A stretch of DNA of 64,000 nt from Diphasiastrum complanatum. Taxonomy: Eukaryota > Streptophyta > Lycopodiopsida > Lycopodiales > Lycopodiaceae. Below are positions 32,313 to 44,416 of the stretch, piece after piece. The stretch covers positions 1,691,720-1,755,719 of the forward strand of contig CM055103.1 in assembly GCA_029204225.1 (NCBI GenBank), read 5' to 3'. How positions within the stretch are numbered: position 1 is the first letter of the stretch; each line of letters begins with the position of its first letter. The notes beneath the pieces were generated by a model, which did not search any database, was not told where the DNA came from, and saw nothing but the letters and a program-made list of their open reading frames with translations. The translations under genes were made by a program, and so were the position numbers.

Positions 32313-32418
32313 TGGAGCCTGCGGGGGTCGAACCCGCATGTTGAGGAGTCAGTGGAGGGCTAATCACCTCATAACAATATGTTAGTACCCCAATGCTTTA
32401 CCATTAAGCTAAGGCCCC
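32313..32418 (-). tRNA. tRNA-like sequence with putative intron, copy 3
   Basis: The best preserved copy. Acceptor GGGGCCT/AGGCTCC (7 bp, one G-U), D-stem GCTT/AAGC with loop AATGGTA, T-arm GCGGG-TTCGACC-CCCGC (5 bp) and discriminator A. Boxes A and B for RNA polymerase III fit. A stem TTGGG/CTCAA can form the anticodon arm if about 31 bases are removed from its loop, leaving about 75 bases. The anticodon cannot be assigned with confidence. Confidence 0.6.
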
Positions 32419-32699
32419 TTTGGGGTGATGCAATTTGCAAGTACAATTATCTTATTGCAATAAAGATTTGTACTGTGCCTATTAAATGATGTCCAAGGTT
32501 TTGTCCACCTCCAATGACGTTGTCATCCTTGTGCACAAAATCCTCTAGCTTGTTAAAACACGAATCTCATCTCATTTATGGGGACTAGATGCTCACGGAA
32601 TGCTCATTTTCTGCTTCCCTCCTCCTTTCCTCTCTAGTGGTGGGGGGGCTTCGAAGATAGAGTGGTTGGTACCACATCCGCTCGACGTGGCCTTATTAG

Positions 32700-32812
32700 C
32701 TCCCATGAATGACCATTGATGTAGTTGTTGGCCGACAAACTGCATGCATGCCTTGGCGGCCCTTGGCACATTCTTCAAATCGTGTCCTCTGATCCGCCAC
32801 ACAAATGTGACT

Positions 32813-32896
<84 letters not shown>

Positions 32897-33223
32897 TCAT
32901 CACATTCATGCTTATGGAAGTGATCTCTTTGGGTTTCTATATCCATTTTTGCATTGTCTTGTTGATATCTTGGATTCTTGTGTGTAGAATAGTATTTTAA
33001 GTTCTGTATCGGATTCACACATGTGAAATGTGCTGTGGTACAGCCATTGTACGGACAACAAAAGCAAATTATCATTCTTATTTTGTCAAGTTCTTGTTGA
33101 GTTTAGAGCTTCTATTCAAGTGGATGCTAGATTTCTACATTGTTAATGGTATTAGATGTGCTATCTTTGTGGGCCAAAGATCAGAGGGACAAATTAGATC
33201 TTAGTGATCTAAGTTTCTTCACA
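32700..33223 (+). repeat. Copia LTR (CT-tract family), copy 2
   Basis: Ends TTTCTTCACA. Contains (CT)n at 32,815-32,893 and the bipartite motif (TTCACACATGTGAA 33,014-33,027; GTACGGACA 33,049-33,057). Inverse counterpart at 44,417-44,940. 5' boundary uncertain. Confidence 0.65.
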
Positions 33224-33235
33224 CGGTATCAGGGC
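33224..33235 (+). promoter_or_regulatory. Primer-binding site, CT-tract family
   Basis: CGGTATCAGGGC directly after the LTR, two changes from TGGTATCAGAGC. Confidence 0.7.
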
Positions 33236-33377
33236 TTCCAATGGTATAGAACCTATAGATTTGAGGTCTACCTACATTATACGCGTTTGATTCCAGTGTG
33301 TGTTGGGCCTAGCCCATTTTTAAACGGTCTATAGTCTAAACTGTCTTTTCATTCATTAAATGACCATGTGTCCATGC

Positions 33378-34966
33378 ACTGCTCCTGTTTAATCATAGCA
33401 GCTTTCCAGTCATCTTACTCTAGCATTGATTGTGCTTCTACAACAGTGGTAGATTCATCATGACTGATGAACGCGTGAGGGATGAAACGATCATGTTGCT
33501 GTCATTGTCGTATAGATCTTCGAACTGCATGTGCTTGATTCCCCTAGGTGAATGACTGGGATAACTTCAGTTTGTGGTTGAACAGTCGTAGGTCTTGGCC
33601 TATCCATGGTAAACGGAGTTGTGAAATCATGAAACTTATCTTCAAGGAAGACAATGTTGCGGCTAACAGAGATCTGACCTATTTCAACATCATAATTGTG
33701 ATATGCCTTATGTGATGTTGAGTAGCCAATAAAGATATACTTACAAGCTGACTGGGTCTAGCTTCTTTCTCACATCAGACGGTGTTTGAGGATAGGAGAG
33801 ACATCCAAATACTCGTAGATTTTTCAGACTTGGTTTGTTGTCGTAGTAGGCTTCAAATGGTGTTCTTGAGTTGATTGCCTTCGTGATCGAATAGTTTTGC
33901 ATATAACAAGTAGTAGAAATTGCTTTAGCCCAAAATTTCTTGGGTAACTAAGCGTAGGCCATCATGGATCCTGCAGCTTCCAACAATGTTCGATTCTTTC
34001 ACTCAGCTATGCCATTCTGTTGTGGAGTGTAGCTATTTGTGAACTGATGGTGCATGTCACATGATGATAAACAGTCCGCCATTTTATCAGACAGGTACTC
34101 TCCTCTCGAATCAGACTATAAGGTCTTGATTCTCTGATTAATTTGGGTCTCAGCAAACTGCTTGAATTCTCTAAAGAAATTGAATGCCTCAGACTTGTTC
34201 TTAATGAACATGATCTTGGTGAATCGGGAGAAGTCATCAATAAATGTGAGTAAATATAGAGCTTGACCCAAAGAGGGTACACTCATAGGACCACATAAGC
34301 CACTATGAGTTAGCGACAGAATGGACTTCGCTCTTTTGGCTTGTCCTCTTGGAAAATTTATTCTAGGTTGTTTTCTTAGTAAACAATTTTCAGAGATAGT
34401 CTGATTAGATGTGGAAATAGCATTAATAGTCATGTCCTTAACCATACTGTTATGACGCATGTACTAGATTGACCTCATATTTAGATGACCTAGTCTTTGA
34501 TCAAAAACATGAGCATCATAATTACTTATAGAAAGTGCATAATCATGACTCTAGATGTACAAATTTCGTTCTATGTGTGCAGAGAAGATTTCATTAGAAT
34601 TCCCATCAATAATAGTACATAGACTTGCAGTCAACAAAGCTCTATAGCCTTGATGAGTGATTTTGCTAATAGACAATAAATTCTTTGTTAATTTGGGTAT
34701 GTAAAGTATCACCATCTAACTATCTAGTGATGTCATCAGAGAACTTAGTCGAAATGGAGCCTTGGCATTCGACCTTCTATGATGTTGAGTCTCCAAAGAA
34801 GATGTACTTTGAGTCCGTTGTTGTGAGAGTAGAAAATAGGTTCTTACATGTTGTCATGTGCTCTGAACAACCTGAATCAAGATACCATTTATAGGCATCA
34901 CTACTTGATTGATCTTGTACCATCAGCGCTTTCTCATCTTCTTGGAAATTTCTGATAGAGTCAGAA
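33378..34966 (-). pseudogene. pol: Inverted copia protease-integrase-RT start, copy 2
   Basis: Same layout as 22,665-24,139, more diverged. Integrase part at 34,460-34,116 (ENCLLRKQPRINFPRGQAKR). The same TAG in the TL(R)SDS motif and TGA in the AE(R)KNRT motif are present. The RT start ends DDWKAAMIKQEQC at 33,378 and joins leader sequence in the opposite orientation. The protease side reaches the SG(C)S region and beyond, ending near 34,966 where a short terminal inverted repeat starts. Confidence 0.88.
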
Positions 34967-35813
34967 TTAGTGATATCAATGGCTAATTTTTTTGGTGCCC
35001 TTTTTTATTGTGGACTTTGAAAATAGTCTTTGCCTATGGAATCACAGACCCAGGCTAGCTACCTACAAGAAATCTGTTTGCTACAGCTAGTGACACAAAC
35101 TAGTATGATGGAGTTGCTTGCTTTACAAGGTACCCCCATTTTTTGTTCCAAATACGGCCCTGGCGTCAATGAAAATGGAAGACCAACTTCTAGTGGCCCG
35201 AGTGTATTGTAGAGTGGCGATGTTAGGCCACCCATGGCTACATAGATTTCAGACCTGGATAGCCCAATTTTGGCTCGAGGGTATCCATAAGGTCTTTTTC
35301 TCAGCGAAAGATCAGTATAGCTTGGCACACGTCAACGACCAGCCACTTAATAAAGCACGGTCGTGAAACCTGAGGCCCGTACTAAACACCATAATGCTGA
35401 GAGACTGACACTACTTCAGGTCAGAGGCCCTGTTATGGGTATTCCATGCACATAAATAGAACAAGCCGAAAGTAGAAAATAAGTTGTGAGGGCTGTGGCA
35501 TCCTACGAGCATAAGCACATAGCCCAATGAGCACTTGTAAAATTGGAGCACTCAATTTTCAAGACATAGATCATTTGCTGCATTTGCAATGTGCATCCTT
35601 ATTGTTGTAGCTCTCTTGAAGCTCTTTGATAAATTGTTGAAGTCGGAAGTTCATTGTTTCAAAGATTATTTTTATTCTTTCAAGTTCCAACCTTTAGATG
35701 TGTTTGCACATATCTTATAATAGTTCATGACTCATACTAATAGGCAAAGGTTATTTTCAAAGTCCACAATAAAAAAGGCCACCAAAAAATTAGTCATTGA
35801 TGTCACTAAATTC
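34967..35813. repeat. R1 fragment flanked by 70-bp inverted repeats
   Basis: 34,967-35,037 and 35,741-35,813 are inverse copies of about 70 bp (ATTGTGGACTTTGAAAATA at the centre of the left arm) with few mismatches. Between them is an R1 fragment (35,128-35,540) with an 82-codon frame (RLVARVY-like core LLVARVYCRVAMLGHPW) matching 15,200-15,600. From 35,814 to 36,190 I recognise nothing. Confidence 0.55.
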
Positions 35814-36189
35814 TAGCTATCCTACTACGATTTTATGAACTGGCCATTTATGCATTATTTTTCCCAAACATCCAAGAAACATTACTAAGATGATGGGCTA
35901 TTTATTAAGAAAATCCTTAACACTTGTGCTCAAAAGGAGAATCCTCAATCTTTCTAAATTGCGCTCGTGTTTTTCTTTTCTTGATGATGCATAGGAGAGA
36001 TGATGAGGATCACATGCATGAGAACAAATTATTGTGTTTTTCTCCTACTTATTATTTTAGAGGAGAATGATCTGAATTGACTATTGATTAGAGTACTACA
36101 TCTTTAATTGTTAGTGAATGTTGTGACATGTGAGGTCCAAATCAAGGAAAACTATAAATGACCATTGACATGCATCTAGATGCACAACT

Positions 36190-36599
<410 letters not shown>

Positions 36600-37507
36600 T
36601 GTTATTCAAATTTTTCCCTAATTTACACCTTTTAGTAGTTTAATTCTGTATCAAAATATATTTAATACAATTGAGAAGGATACCATTGTGAGTAGCTCAA
36701 ATCTTTTTATGTTGAATAAAATCATTGTTGAATTGTTTGCAGGCTTTCTAATTAGGACTACATGAAATCATTGGAAAGCCCTTGTCAAGCACTTTTCAAT
36801 GCACCAAACTCCGTTGAAATCAGACTCACCACTAAAAAGTTATGCCATTTTTAGTGTGGACTTAAAATATGGACTCAAAAAGTTATGTTTCATAGATTTC
36901 AAATTTGAGTGTTTTGATTGGTCCATGTGTAAAAAAAATTTGAGAAAACATATGAAAAGAATCTTTACAAAGGGGCTAAAAGCATCGTTTGGTGGTACAA
37001 AAAAAGAACCCATTGTTTCATTGTATCTTTTGGTAGTACATTTCACTTTTTGGGGATTTTATTACTCATAATTGTTTTGAGTCCACATTAAAAAGACATG
37101 ACTTTTTAGTGGTAAGTCCAATTTCAATAGAGTTTGGTGCGTTAGAAAGCGTTTTCCAATGATATGTTACATGACGTACTTCTGAGCTACAGTTAAAAAT
37201 TTATGGCAAGTCAAAAGTATGGGGATTTAATTAATCATAATTTTTTGAGTCCACATTGACATAACTTTTTAGTGGTAAGTCCAATTTCAGCGGAGTTTGG
37301 TGTGTTAGAAAGCGCTGACGAGCGCTTTCCAATGATATGTTAGATGACATAGTTTTGAGGTATAGTCAAAAAGTTATTGCAAGTCAAATGTATTATTTGA
37401 AAATAGTGTATAATAATCCAAAAGGTAGTGTCCTTGAAAGTCCATGTTGTACGACCAAACCATGCTTTTAGCCAAGGGTCTTTTTTGGATTTAGAACTCC
37501 TCTAATG
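36600..37507. mobile_element. MITE-like/foldback repeat, long copy 2
   Basis: Inverse of 25,153-26,105. Ends CTCCTCTAATG at 37,507, the same terminal motif in reverse. It is followed (37,508-37,640) by the LTR segment that in the other copy precedes 25,153, so the insertion point is shared and the whole arrangement was duplicated. Confidence 0.6.
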
Positions 37508-37771
37508 GAGTCAGATACTGTGAAGACTTGTTTTGGTCGTAAGATCTCTTTTGGAGTATCTTCATGCATCATCATGTCCATCTCCCCATTTACTTATATA
37601 ACATCTGGATGATCTTGTGCTATTCTGACTTTACAATTACAATATCATTAACAGTTGTTTAACTGATTAATTAGATGAGTTGTTTCATTGATTAAAACAA
37701 TTGTTTAACTGATTAATAAGATGACCGCCTTACCACGGTTATTCTCAATGATGTGACACTCCCTGTCTATG

Positions 37772-38041
37772 TCATACGATGGCGGGATGGCAGCTGGTGG
37801 CGATGGGGCCTTGGGAGTGTCTACGGGGGTGGCCTCCAACAGCTAGGAAATTGTTCATGAGATGAGCGGCATTTTGGATAATGAGATTGTTGATGGCGGC
37901 TATCAGATACCCATCATTCATATGTTTAATGGCTTTTGAGGAGTCCAGGTACGGGCATATGAGTTTAGGAGCATGACAATGTGATGGCTTTGGTCTACCA
38001 TCGGCAAGAATTCCTATGGTAGCCAAGGAGGCAGTGTTCAC
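37772..38041 (-). pseudogene. Unknown ORF remnant, partner of 1,807-2,121
   Basis: An 89-codon frame sharing APKLICPYLDSSK and HMNDGYLIAAINN with the first copy. Protein-level conservation between decayed copies suggests a real former coding region, but no known family is recognised. It ends at a copia LTR tip (38,044). Confidence 0.4.
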
Positions 38042-38043
38042 AT

Positions 38044-38091
38044 TGTGGGAGTTTAATCTCTCCTATTCATCCTAATTGCCCTCCTTCCTTT
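38044..38091 (+). repeat. Copia LTR tip
   Basis: TGTGGGAGTTTAATCTCTCC and onward, matching the first 45-50 bases of the TGTTGGAG-family LTR, then jumping straight into RT coding sequence. Confidence 0.5.
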
Positions 38092-39534
38092 ATGATTACA
38101 TTGACACCTTCAATCTAGTGGTAAAGCATCAATCTATTCACACCTTGCTAGCTATAGCTGCTACAAAACACCTGGACATTCACCAAAAGCATTAGAGGAG
38201 TTCAAAATCCAAAAAAGACCCCTTGTAAAGATTCTTTTTATATTTTTTCTCAAATGTTTCTTACACATGGACCAATCAAAACACTCAAATTTGAAATCTA
38301 CGTAACGTAACTTTTTGAGTCCACATTTTGATTCCATACTAAAAATTCCATAACTTTTTAGTGGTAAGTCCGAATTTAGCGGAGTTTGGTGCATTGGAAA
38401 GCACTTGACAAGGGCTTTCAATAATATGTTACATGACATAGTTTTGAGCTACGATTAAAAAGTTATGGCAAGTCAAAAGTATGAGTGTTATAATATTTAA
38501 ATAATAAAAAATGCATCTTGCACGAATTCTTAAAGGGTCTTTTTGGAAATCAAAACTCCTCTAATGACGTCCAGACAACATTCCTTCACGACTATATACT
38601 AGAAGAAATGTTCATTTATCAGCCAGAAGGTTACGTCCTTCAAGGCCAAGAGCATTTGGTATGTAAATTGCATAAGCCACTATATGGCCTCAAGCAAGCT
38701 CCCAGGGCCTGGTATGAAAGATTCAATCACTTCTTGTTCCAGCACAATTTTTTTGGTCCGCAGACTCAAACATATCTCTCAAGCGTAACGGGTCAAGCTA
38801 TGTTATTAACTAGTCATTACCTACTCGGTATGGAGATCAACAGAGATCGCACAAGCATAAGGATTACTATAAGCCAAGAGTCCTATCTAACCAATGTGCT
38901 TCACATATATGGCATGGAGGACTGCAAGCCGATAGACACACCCATGGATCCAGGATCCAAGCTTTCTAAAGACATGTGCCCTAGAACTTAAGCAGATCAG
39001 CAAGAAATGTGCAAATATATCCTTGTCAGTCTGTCATAGGATCTAAAGTGTATTCAGTGATCTGCACATGACTTGATCTAGCATATACGGTAAGCACATT
39101 GTCTCAATACATGTCCAATCCAGCCTTACAACATTCAAAGGCTCTACAAAGAGTATTGAAGCACATCCAGACCACGAAGCATCCCAATACGTTGCAGCCA
39201 CATCAGTAGTGAAGGAGATAATTTGGCTAAGAAGGTAACTACAAGATATGCAATTTCCACAGATCGGTCCAACAATACTCGACTGCGACAATTAGAGTTG
39301 CATAGCTCTATCTTTGAACCCACATACTCATACTAGAACTAAAAAAATTATAGTTCAGCTTCATTTTCTTTGAGAGAAAGTTAAGAATAAAGATATTGTA
39401 CTAGGTTACAATCATAGAGATAGTATGTTGGCTGATATTTTGACAAAACCATTGTCAAGAGATAAACATTCTGCCAGTAGAAATGATAAATCTCAATTGT
39501 AATTCGGATTCATAGTAGCAAGCTTAAGCGGGAG
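38092..39534 (+). pseudogene. Copia RT-RNase H remnant split by a MITE
   Basis: RT begins YIDTFNLVVKHQSIHTLLA (38,096), is interrupted at 38,190-38,566, and resumes ILEEMFIYQPEGYVLQGQEH, KPLYGLKQAPRAWYERFNH, LLGMEINRDRTS and TPMDPGSKLSKDMCP. Several stops follow; RNase H is detectable only as fragments near 39,180-39,460. A short internal deletion removes the YVDD region (FFGPQTQTYLSS). It ends in a purine stretch (AAGCGGGAG) before an LTR start. Inverse relative of 28,300-29,215. Confidence 0.88.
38190..38566. mobile_element. MITE-like insertion, 377 bp, in RT
   Basis: Starts CATTAGAGGAGTTC and ends in the inverse, CTCCTCTAATG. The empty site is seen at 28,970-28,985, where the RT reads straight through. 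It is a deletion derivative of the longer family members. The target duplication is not clear. Confidence 0.75.
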
Positions 39535-39860
39535 TATTGGAGTTTAATCTTTCTCCTACTCATCCTAACTGCCCTCCTCCCTTCTATAAAAAGTCTTCTA
39601 CTTCACATTCGGGCCATTTTGAATACAAAATAATTTTGCGACAAATTGTTCACTTGGGATTTCGGGCCATTTTAGACACTTCAGAAAATGCAACATTTTA
39701 CCCTAAGAATGCAAAAAATGCTACACTCTGTTGATTTACACAAGATTTCAAGTACAGACTATCTACGTCTTCACGCTCCAATAATAACTCATCTAATTAA
39801 TCAGTTAAACAATTGTTAACGATCTTGTAATTGTAAAGTTAGAATAGCATCTGGATGATC
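39535..39860 (+). repeat. Copia LTR (TGTTGGAG family), truncated
   Basis: Starts TATTGGAGTTTAATC (first G changed to A), with the purine tract before it. Matches 24,618-25,040. It ends at the flipped 19-base segment before R5. Confidence 0.7.
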
Positions 39861-39863
39861 TTG

Positions 39864-41631
39864 TGTTAGCCGATTTTTTAACACACAAAATCGAGCTAAT
39901 TTTCTAAGTTTTATGCAAGAACTTGTATAGTTTCTAAGGAAAAGTTGATTAAATTAAAGTGTGACCGGCACAGATTTGGCCAGTATAGCCCATGCCGAAC
40001 GGGTTCCAGTTCGCTCAAAAGAACTATAGAGTTTTTAAATAAAAGGACCCTTGAAAAAGACTATCAAGTTTTATTTTGGTTGATGTACGTCTGATTTCAT
40101 TTATGTAACCTCGGGTTTTTATTAATATAATAAGATGTCTGAGATTTTGCAGGACATCCTTTTCCTTGAGGCCCAAAAATAAATCTGAGACCAAAGAGTT
40201 TGAAAAAAATCGACATCAGCCCCTCAGCAGATATTCATGTGCAGATCACCAACAAGCCAACAAAGTTGATCTAAGCGAAGCAATAATAGTTGAGGCAAGC
40301 AAAGTGATATTGGGATCAAAGGTTAGGACCTTGAGAGACAAGGTGCAGCCCTCCAAAGACAAAAACAGTCCTAAATGGGTGTGACCCACCGAAAGTGCTA
40401 GAGGATATTTCAACTTGACAAAATGAAAAGAGAAAAAAGAAAAGAAAGTGAAGAGTCTCCCGTTGTATAAAATACGAGAGGAGACCACAACCTTAAAGAC
40501 TCTTGACTTTGGTCAAGAGGTCTTGCCTTTCAAAGAGAAAATAGGAAGTGACAAAATGAGCAAGTGACCCCTTTCCCACCTTCCAAAATTGCAAAGTCTA
40601 AACATGGTCCAATAAGATGCAAGGCCTCCATGCACACTTAAATGGGAGTAAAAGATAAATGATGAAAGCACATGGGTGGTGAGCAGAAAAAGTCTTTATG
40701 GTATGATTATGAGATTCCAAAGTGGCAAAGCCCTCCCCATCTCCTATAAAAGCTTAGAGTATTTTCTCATTTAGAAAGTTACTAGTTTGAGAGATTACTA
40801 CTTTTTGAGTTGCTAGTTTGAGAGATTACTAGTTTTTGAGAGAGCTAAGATCTTCAAGAGGGAGAAATAAGTTGAGATGTACTCATTCTATATTTTGGAA
40901 ATCTATTCTAAGGACTCATCCTATGTTTTGAATATCATAAGGATTAAATGTCCTAAGAAAATTATGAGTGAGATTTGATGTTTTGAATGCTTACATTTGC
41001 ATAGTTGTAATTCTCTCATCACGGATGTAGTGGGAGATTGGATCATGGGTTGAGACTCTTCCTTTGACCGAGTATTTGTAGTTTCATGTCATTCTATCAA
41101 CATATTCTTGAGAGGATTGAGAATTTTTTATTCTTTGATAAATTGTCATGTTCTTGAGGGATTATGTGAGCTGAGACTCTTACAGTGTTTGTGCAGTAAG
41201 AAGTATGAGAGTGATAGAGTCTCAATCTCAAATTATTATTCTCAAAGATATAGGATGTGAGACCAATACTCCACCTTAGAAGAGTGTGTTGTATTTAAGC
41301 TTCACAAGAATAGGCCTTTGAAAGAGAATTACTTGTCTAGATCATTGATGCAAGTAACTATGAAGCTATCATTGTTTTCTAAGGATACAGATCAGATCAT
41401 CATCATTGCATTAATCTTTGTGTAGACAAAGGTCATCTATATTCGTGAGTGGATTTTGAGTATTAGTTTGCTCCTGCTATTTCTCATACCTCTGAGTACA
41501 GATCCTCATATATCCCACACTACAATCAGTTTCTGGCCTCCATCACTGACAGAGTTGGCCTTTGAAAGTACTTTATTGATTTACCATTCACAATGAATGA
41601 ATGAGTATCACTCTTTTGCCCATCCATCACA
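39864..41631 (+). repeat. LTR-like repeat R5, copy 2 (about 1.77 kb)
   Basis: Inverse of 26,436-28,134. Starts TGTTAGCC, ends CCATCCATCACA; TATA-like CCTATAAAAGC at about 40,742. No coding content beyond short unconserved frames. Confidence 0.5.
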
Positions 41632-41769
41632 GACAGAGGAGGTTCTTGTGTGCCCTTCATCGTTGAGCAAAGAGATCATTGCGCCTGTTGACAGGGTAAA
41701 CATTACACAATGCTCTACCATCGCATTTGATAGTATTTTATCAACAATTCCAGAGGTAAAATGTTGACT

Positions 41770-42440
41770 CTCAACATTGCATAAGGCATATCACATTTAT
41801 GATGTTGAAACAGGTCAGATCTCTATCAACAACCACGCCGTTGTCTTCCTTGAAGTCAAGTTTCATAATTTAAAGCAGAAACAGGAAATTGATCCAACAA
41901 CTCTAATTACCATCGATAGGCCAAGACCTACGACTGTTCAACCACAAGCTGAAGTTATCCAAATCATTCACTTAGGAGACACAAGCACTTGCAGTTCAAA
42001 GATCTATACAACAATGACAACAACCTAATCGTCTCATCTCTCAGGCGTTCATCACATGATGAACCTGCCACTGTTGCAAAGGCACTGTCAATGTTAGATG
42101 TAGACGAATGGAAAGCTGCTATGATTAAACATGAGCGCTCCAAAAAGAATAATTTCAAGGACAAGAAGATGAAGTCGGAGCAGCCATATTCACGCAACAA
42201 CAACAACAACAGTCATCCAAGAGCACTCCTTTGTATATATTTCAAAAGATCTAATCATGACATCAAAGATTGTCACATCCTGAAGGACAAAAAAGTGAGG
42301 AAGAAGATGGAGCAACACCAAGAGGGAGGCTCTAGCTTTATCAGAAATTTCCAAGAAGATGAAAAAGCATTGATGGTACAAGATCAACCAAGTAGAGATG
42401 CCTGTAAATGGTATCTTGATTCAGGTCTTTCATAGCACAT
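41770..42440 (+). pseudogene. Permuted copia piece: RT start fused to gag and protease
   Basis: Order on the plus strand: end of integrase/linker (HKAYHIYDVETGQ), RT start (DVDEWKAAMIKHER), then without a break a basic Asn-rich stretch, a gag zinc-knuckle remnant (IYFKRSNHDIKDCHILK; the CX2C pair is damaged), a linker, and the protease motif CKWYLDSG. In a normal copia element gag and protease come before integrase and RT, so the order is permuted. The 148-codon frame (41,989-42,435) crosses the junction. The same arrangement is at 54,241-54,960. Confidence 0.8.
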
Positions 42441-44270
42441 GACGCCATGTAAGAACCTATTTTCTACTCTCACAACAACGGACTCAAAGTACATCTTCTT
42501 TGGTGACTCAAGCACACAGAAGGTCGAACGCCAAGGCTCCATTCGACTACAGTTCTCTTGATGACATCACTAGATAGTTAGATGGTGTAATTTACGTACC
42601 CAAATTAACAAAGAATTTACTGTCTATTAGCAAGATCAATGATCAAGGCTATAGAGCTTTGTTGACTGCTAGCATTAGGGGAGATTTGAGTTCCAAAAAG
42701 ACCCTTTAAGAATTCGTGCAAGATGTCTTTTATATTATTAAAATATTATAACACTAATTCTTTTGACTTGCCATAACTTTTTAATCATAACTCAAAAGTA
42801 TGTCATGTAAATATCATTGGAAAGCGCCTGTTGAGCGCTTTCCAATGCACCAAACTTTGCTAAATTTGGACTTACCACTAAAAGGTTATGCCATTTTTAA
42901 TGTGGAATCAAAATGTGGACTCAAAAAGGTTATGTAACATAGATTTCAAATTTGAGTCTTTTTTGGATTTAGAACTCCTCCAATGTCTATGTACTATTAT
43001 TGATGGGAATTCTAATGAAATCTTCTCTGGACACATAGAACAAAATTTGTACATCTAGAGTCACAATTATGCACTTTCTATAAGTAATTATGATGCTCAT
43101 GTTTTTCATCAAATATTAGGTCATCTAAACATGAGGTCAATCTTGTACATGCGTCATAACAGTATGGTTAAGGACATGACTATTAATGTTATTTCCACAA
43201 CAAATCAGACTGTGTGTGAAAATTGTTTACTAAGGAAACAACCTAGAATAAAATTTCCAAGAGGACAAGCCAAAAGAGCGAAGTCCATTATGTCGCTAAT
43301 TCATAGTGGCTTATGTGGTCCTATGAGTGTACCCTCTTTGGGTCAAGCTCTATATTTTCTCACATTTATTGATGACTTCTTCCGATTCACCAAGATCGTG
43401 CTCATTAAGAACAAGTTTGAGGCATTCAATGTCTTCAGAGAATTCAAGCAGTTTGTTGAGACCCAAACTAGTAAGAGAATCAAGACCCTGTAGTCTGATT
43501 CAGGAGGAGAGTACCTGACTGATGAAAAGTTAGACTATTTATCATCATGCGGCATGCACCATCAGTATACAAACAACTACACTCCACAGCAGAATGGTGT
43601 AGCTGAGTGAAAGAATCGAACATTGTTGGAAGCTGCACGATCCATGATGTCCTACGCTTAGTTACCCAAGAAATTTTGGGCTAAAGCAATTTCTGCTACT
43701 TGTTATGTGCAAACCTATTTGATCATGAAAGCAATCAACTCCATAACACCATTTGAAGCCTACTACGGCTACAAACAAAGTCTGAAATATCTACGAGTGT
43801 TTGGATGTCTCACCTATCCTCAAACACCATCTGATGTGAGAAAGAAGCTAGACCCACAGTCTGTTGTAAGTATATCTTTATTGGCTACTCAACATCGCAT
43901 AAGGCATCACATTTATGATGTTGAAACAGGTTAGAGCTCTATCAGCCGCGACGTTCTCTTCCTTCAAGTGAAGTTTCATGTTTTCAAGCGAAAACAGGAA
44001 ATGCAGGAGTTTGTTCCAGCAACTCCATTTACCATCGATAGCCAAAACCTACAACTGTTCAACCACAAACTGAAGTTATCCCAGTCATTCACCTAGGAGA
44101 ATCAAACACATGCAGTTCGAAGATCTATATGAAAACGACATCAACCTGATCATTTCATCCCTCAGGCATTCATCAGTCATGATGAATCTACCACTGTTGC
44201 AGAAGCACAATCAATGCCAGATGCAGACGACTGGAAAGCTGCTATGATTAAACAGGAGCGGTGCATGGAC
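42441..44270 (+). pseudogene. pol: Copia protease-integrase-RT start, copy 3
   Basis: Continues from the protease through integrase (43,131-43,493: ENCLLRKQPRIKFPRGQAKR) to the RT start (DDWKAAMIKQERC, 44,240-44,270), then meets leader and primer site of an LTR in the opposite orientation. It shares the TAG in TL(R)SDSGGEY (43,490) and the TGA in AE(R)KNRT (about 43,607) with the other two copies. A 313-bp MITE-like insertion sits in the protease-integrase spacer. Almost identical to 22,665-24,139 over the integrase. Confidence 0.9.
42673..42985. mobile_element. MITE-like insertion, 313 bp
   Basis: CATTAGGGGAG at one end and the near-inverse CTCCTCCAATG at the other. Absent from the equivalent positions at 23,940 and 34,620, which give the empty site. 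Second short member of the family at 38,190. Confidence 0.75.
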
Positions 44271-44404
44271 ACATGGTCATTTAATGAGTGAAAAGTCAAT
44301 CTAGACTATAGACCATTAAAAAATGAGCTAGCCCCAATACACACTGGAATCAAACGCGTATAATGTAGGTAGACCTCAAATCTATAGGTTGTATACTATT
44401 GTAA

Positions 44405-44416
44405 GCTCTGATACCG
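44405..44416 (-). promoter_or_regulatory. Primer-binding site, CT-tract family, copy 3
   Basis: On the minus strand CGGTATCAGAGC follows the LTR end ...TCTTCACA. The pol on its downstream side runs toward it instead of away. Confidence 0.8.
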
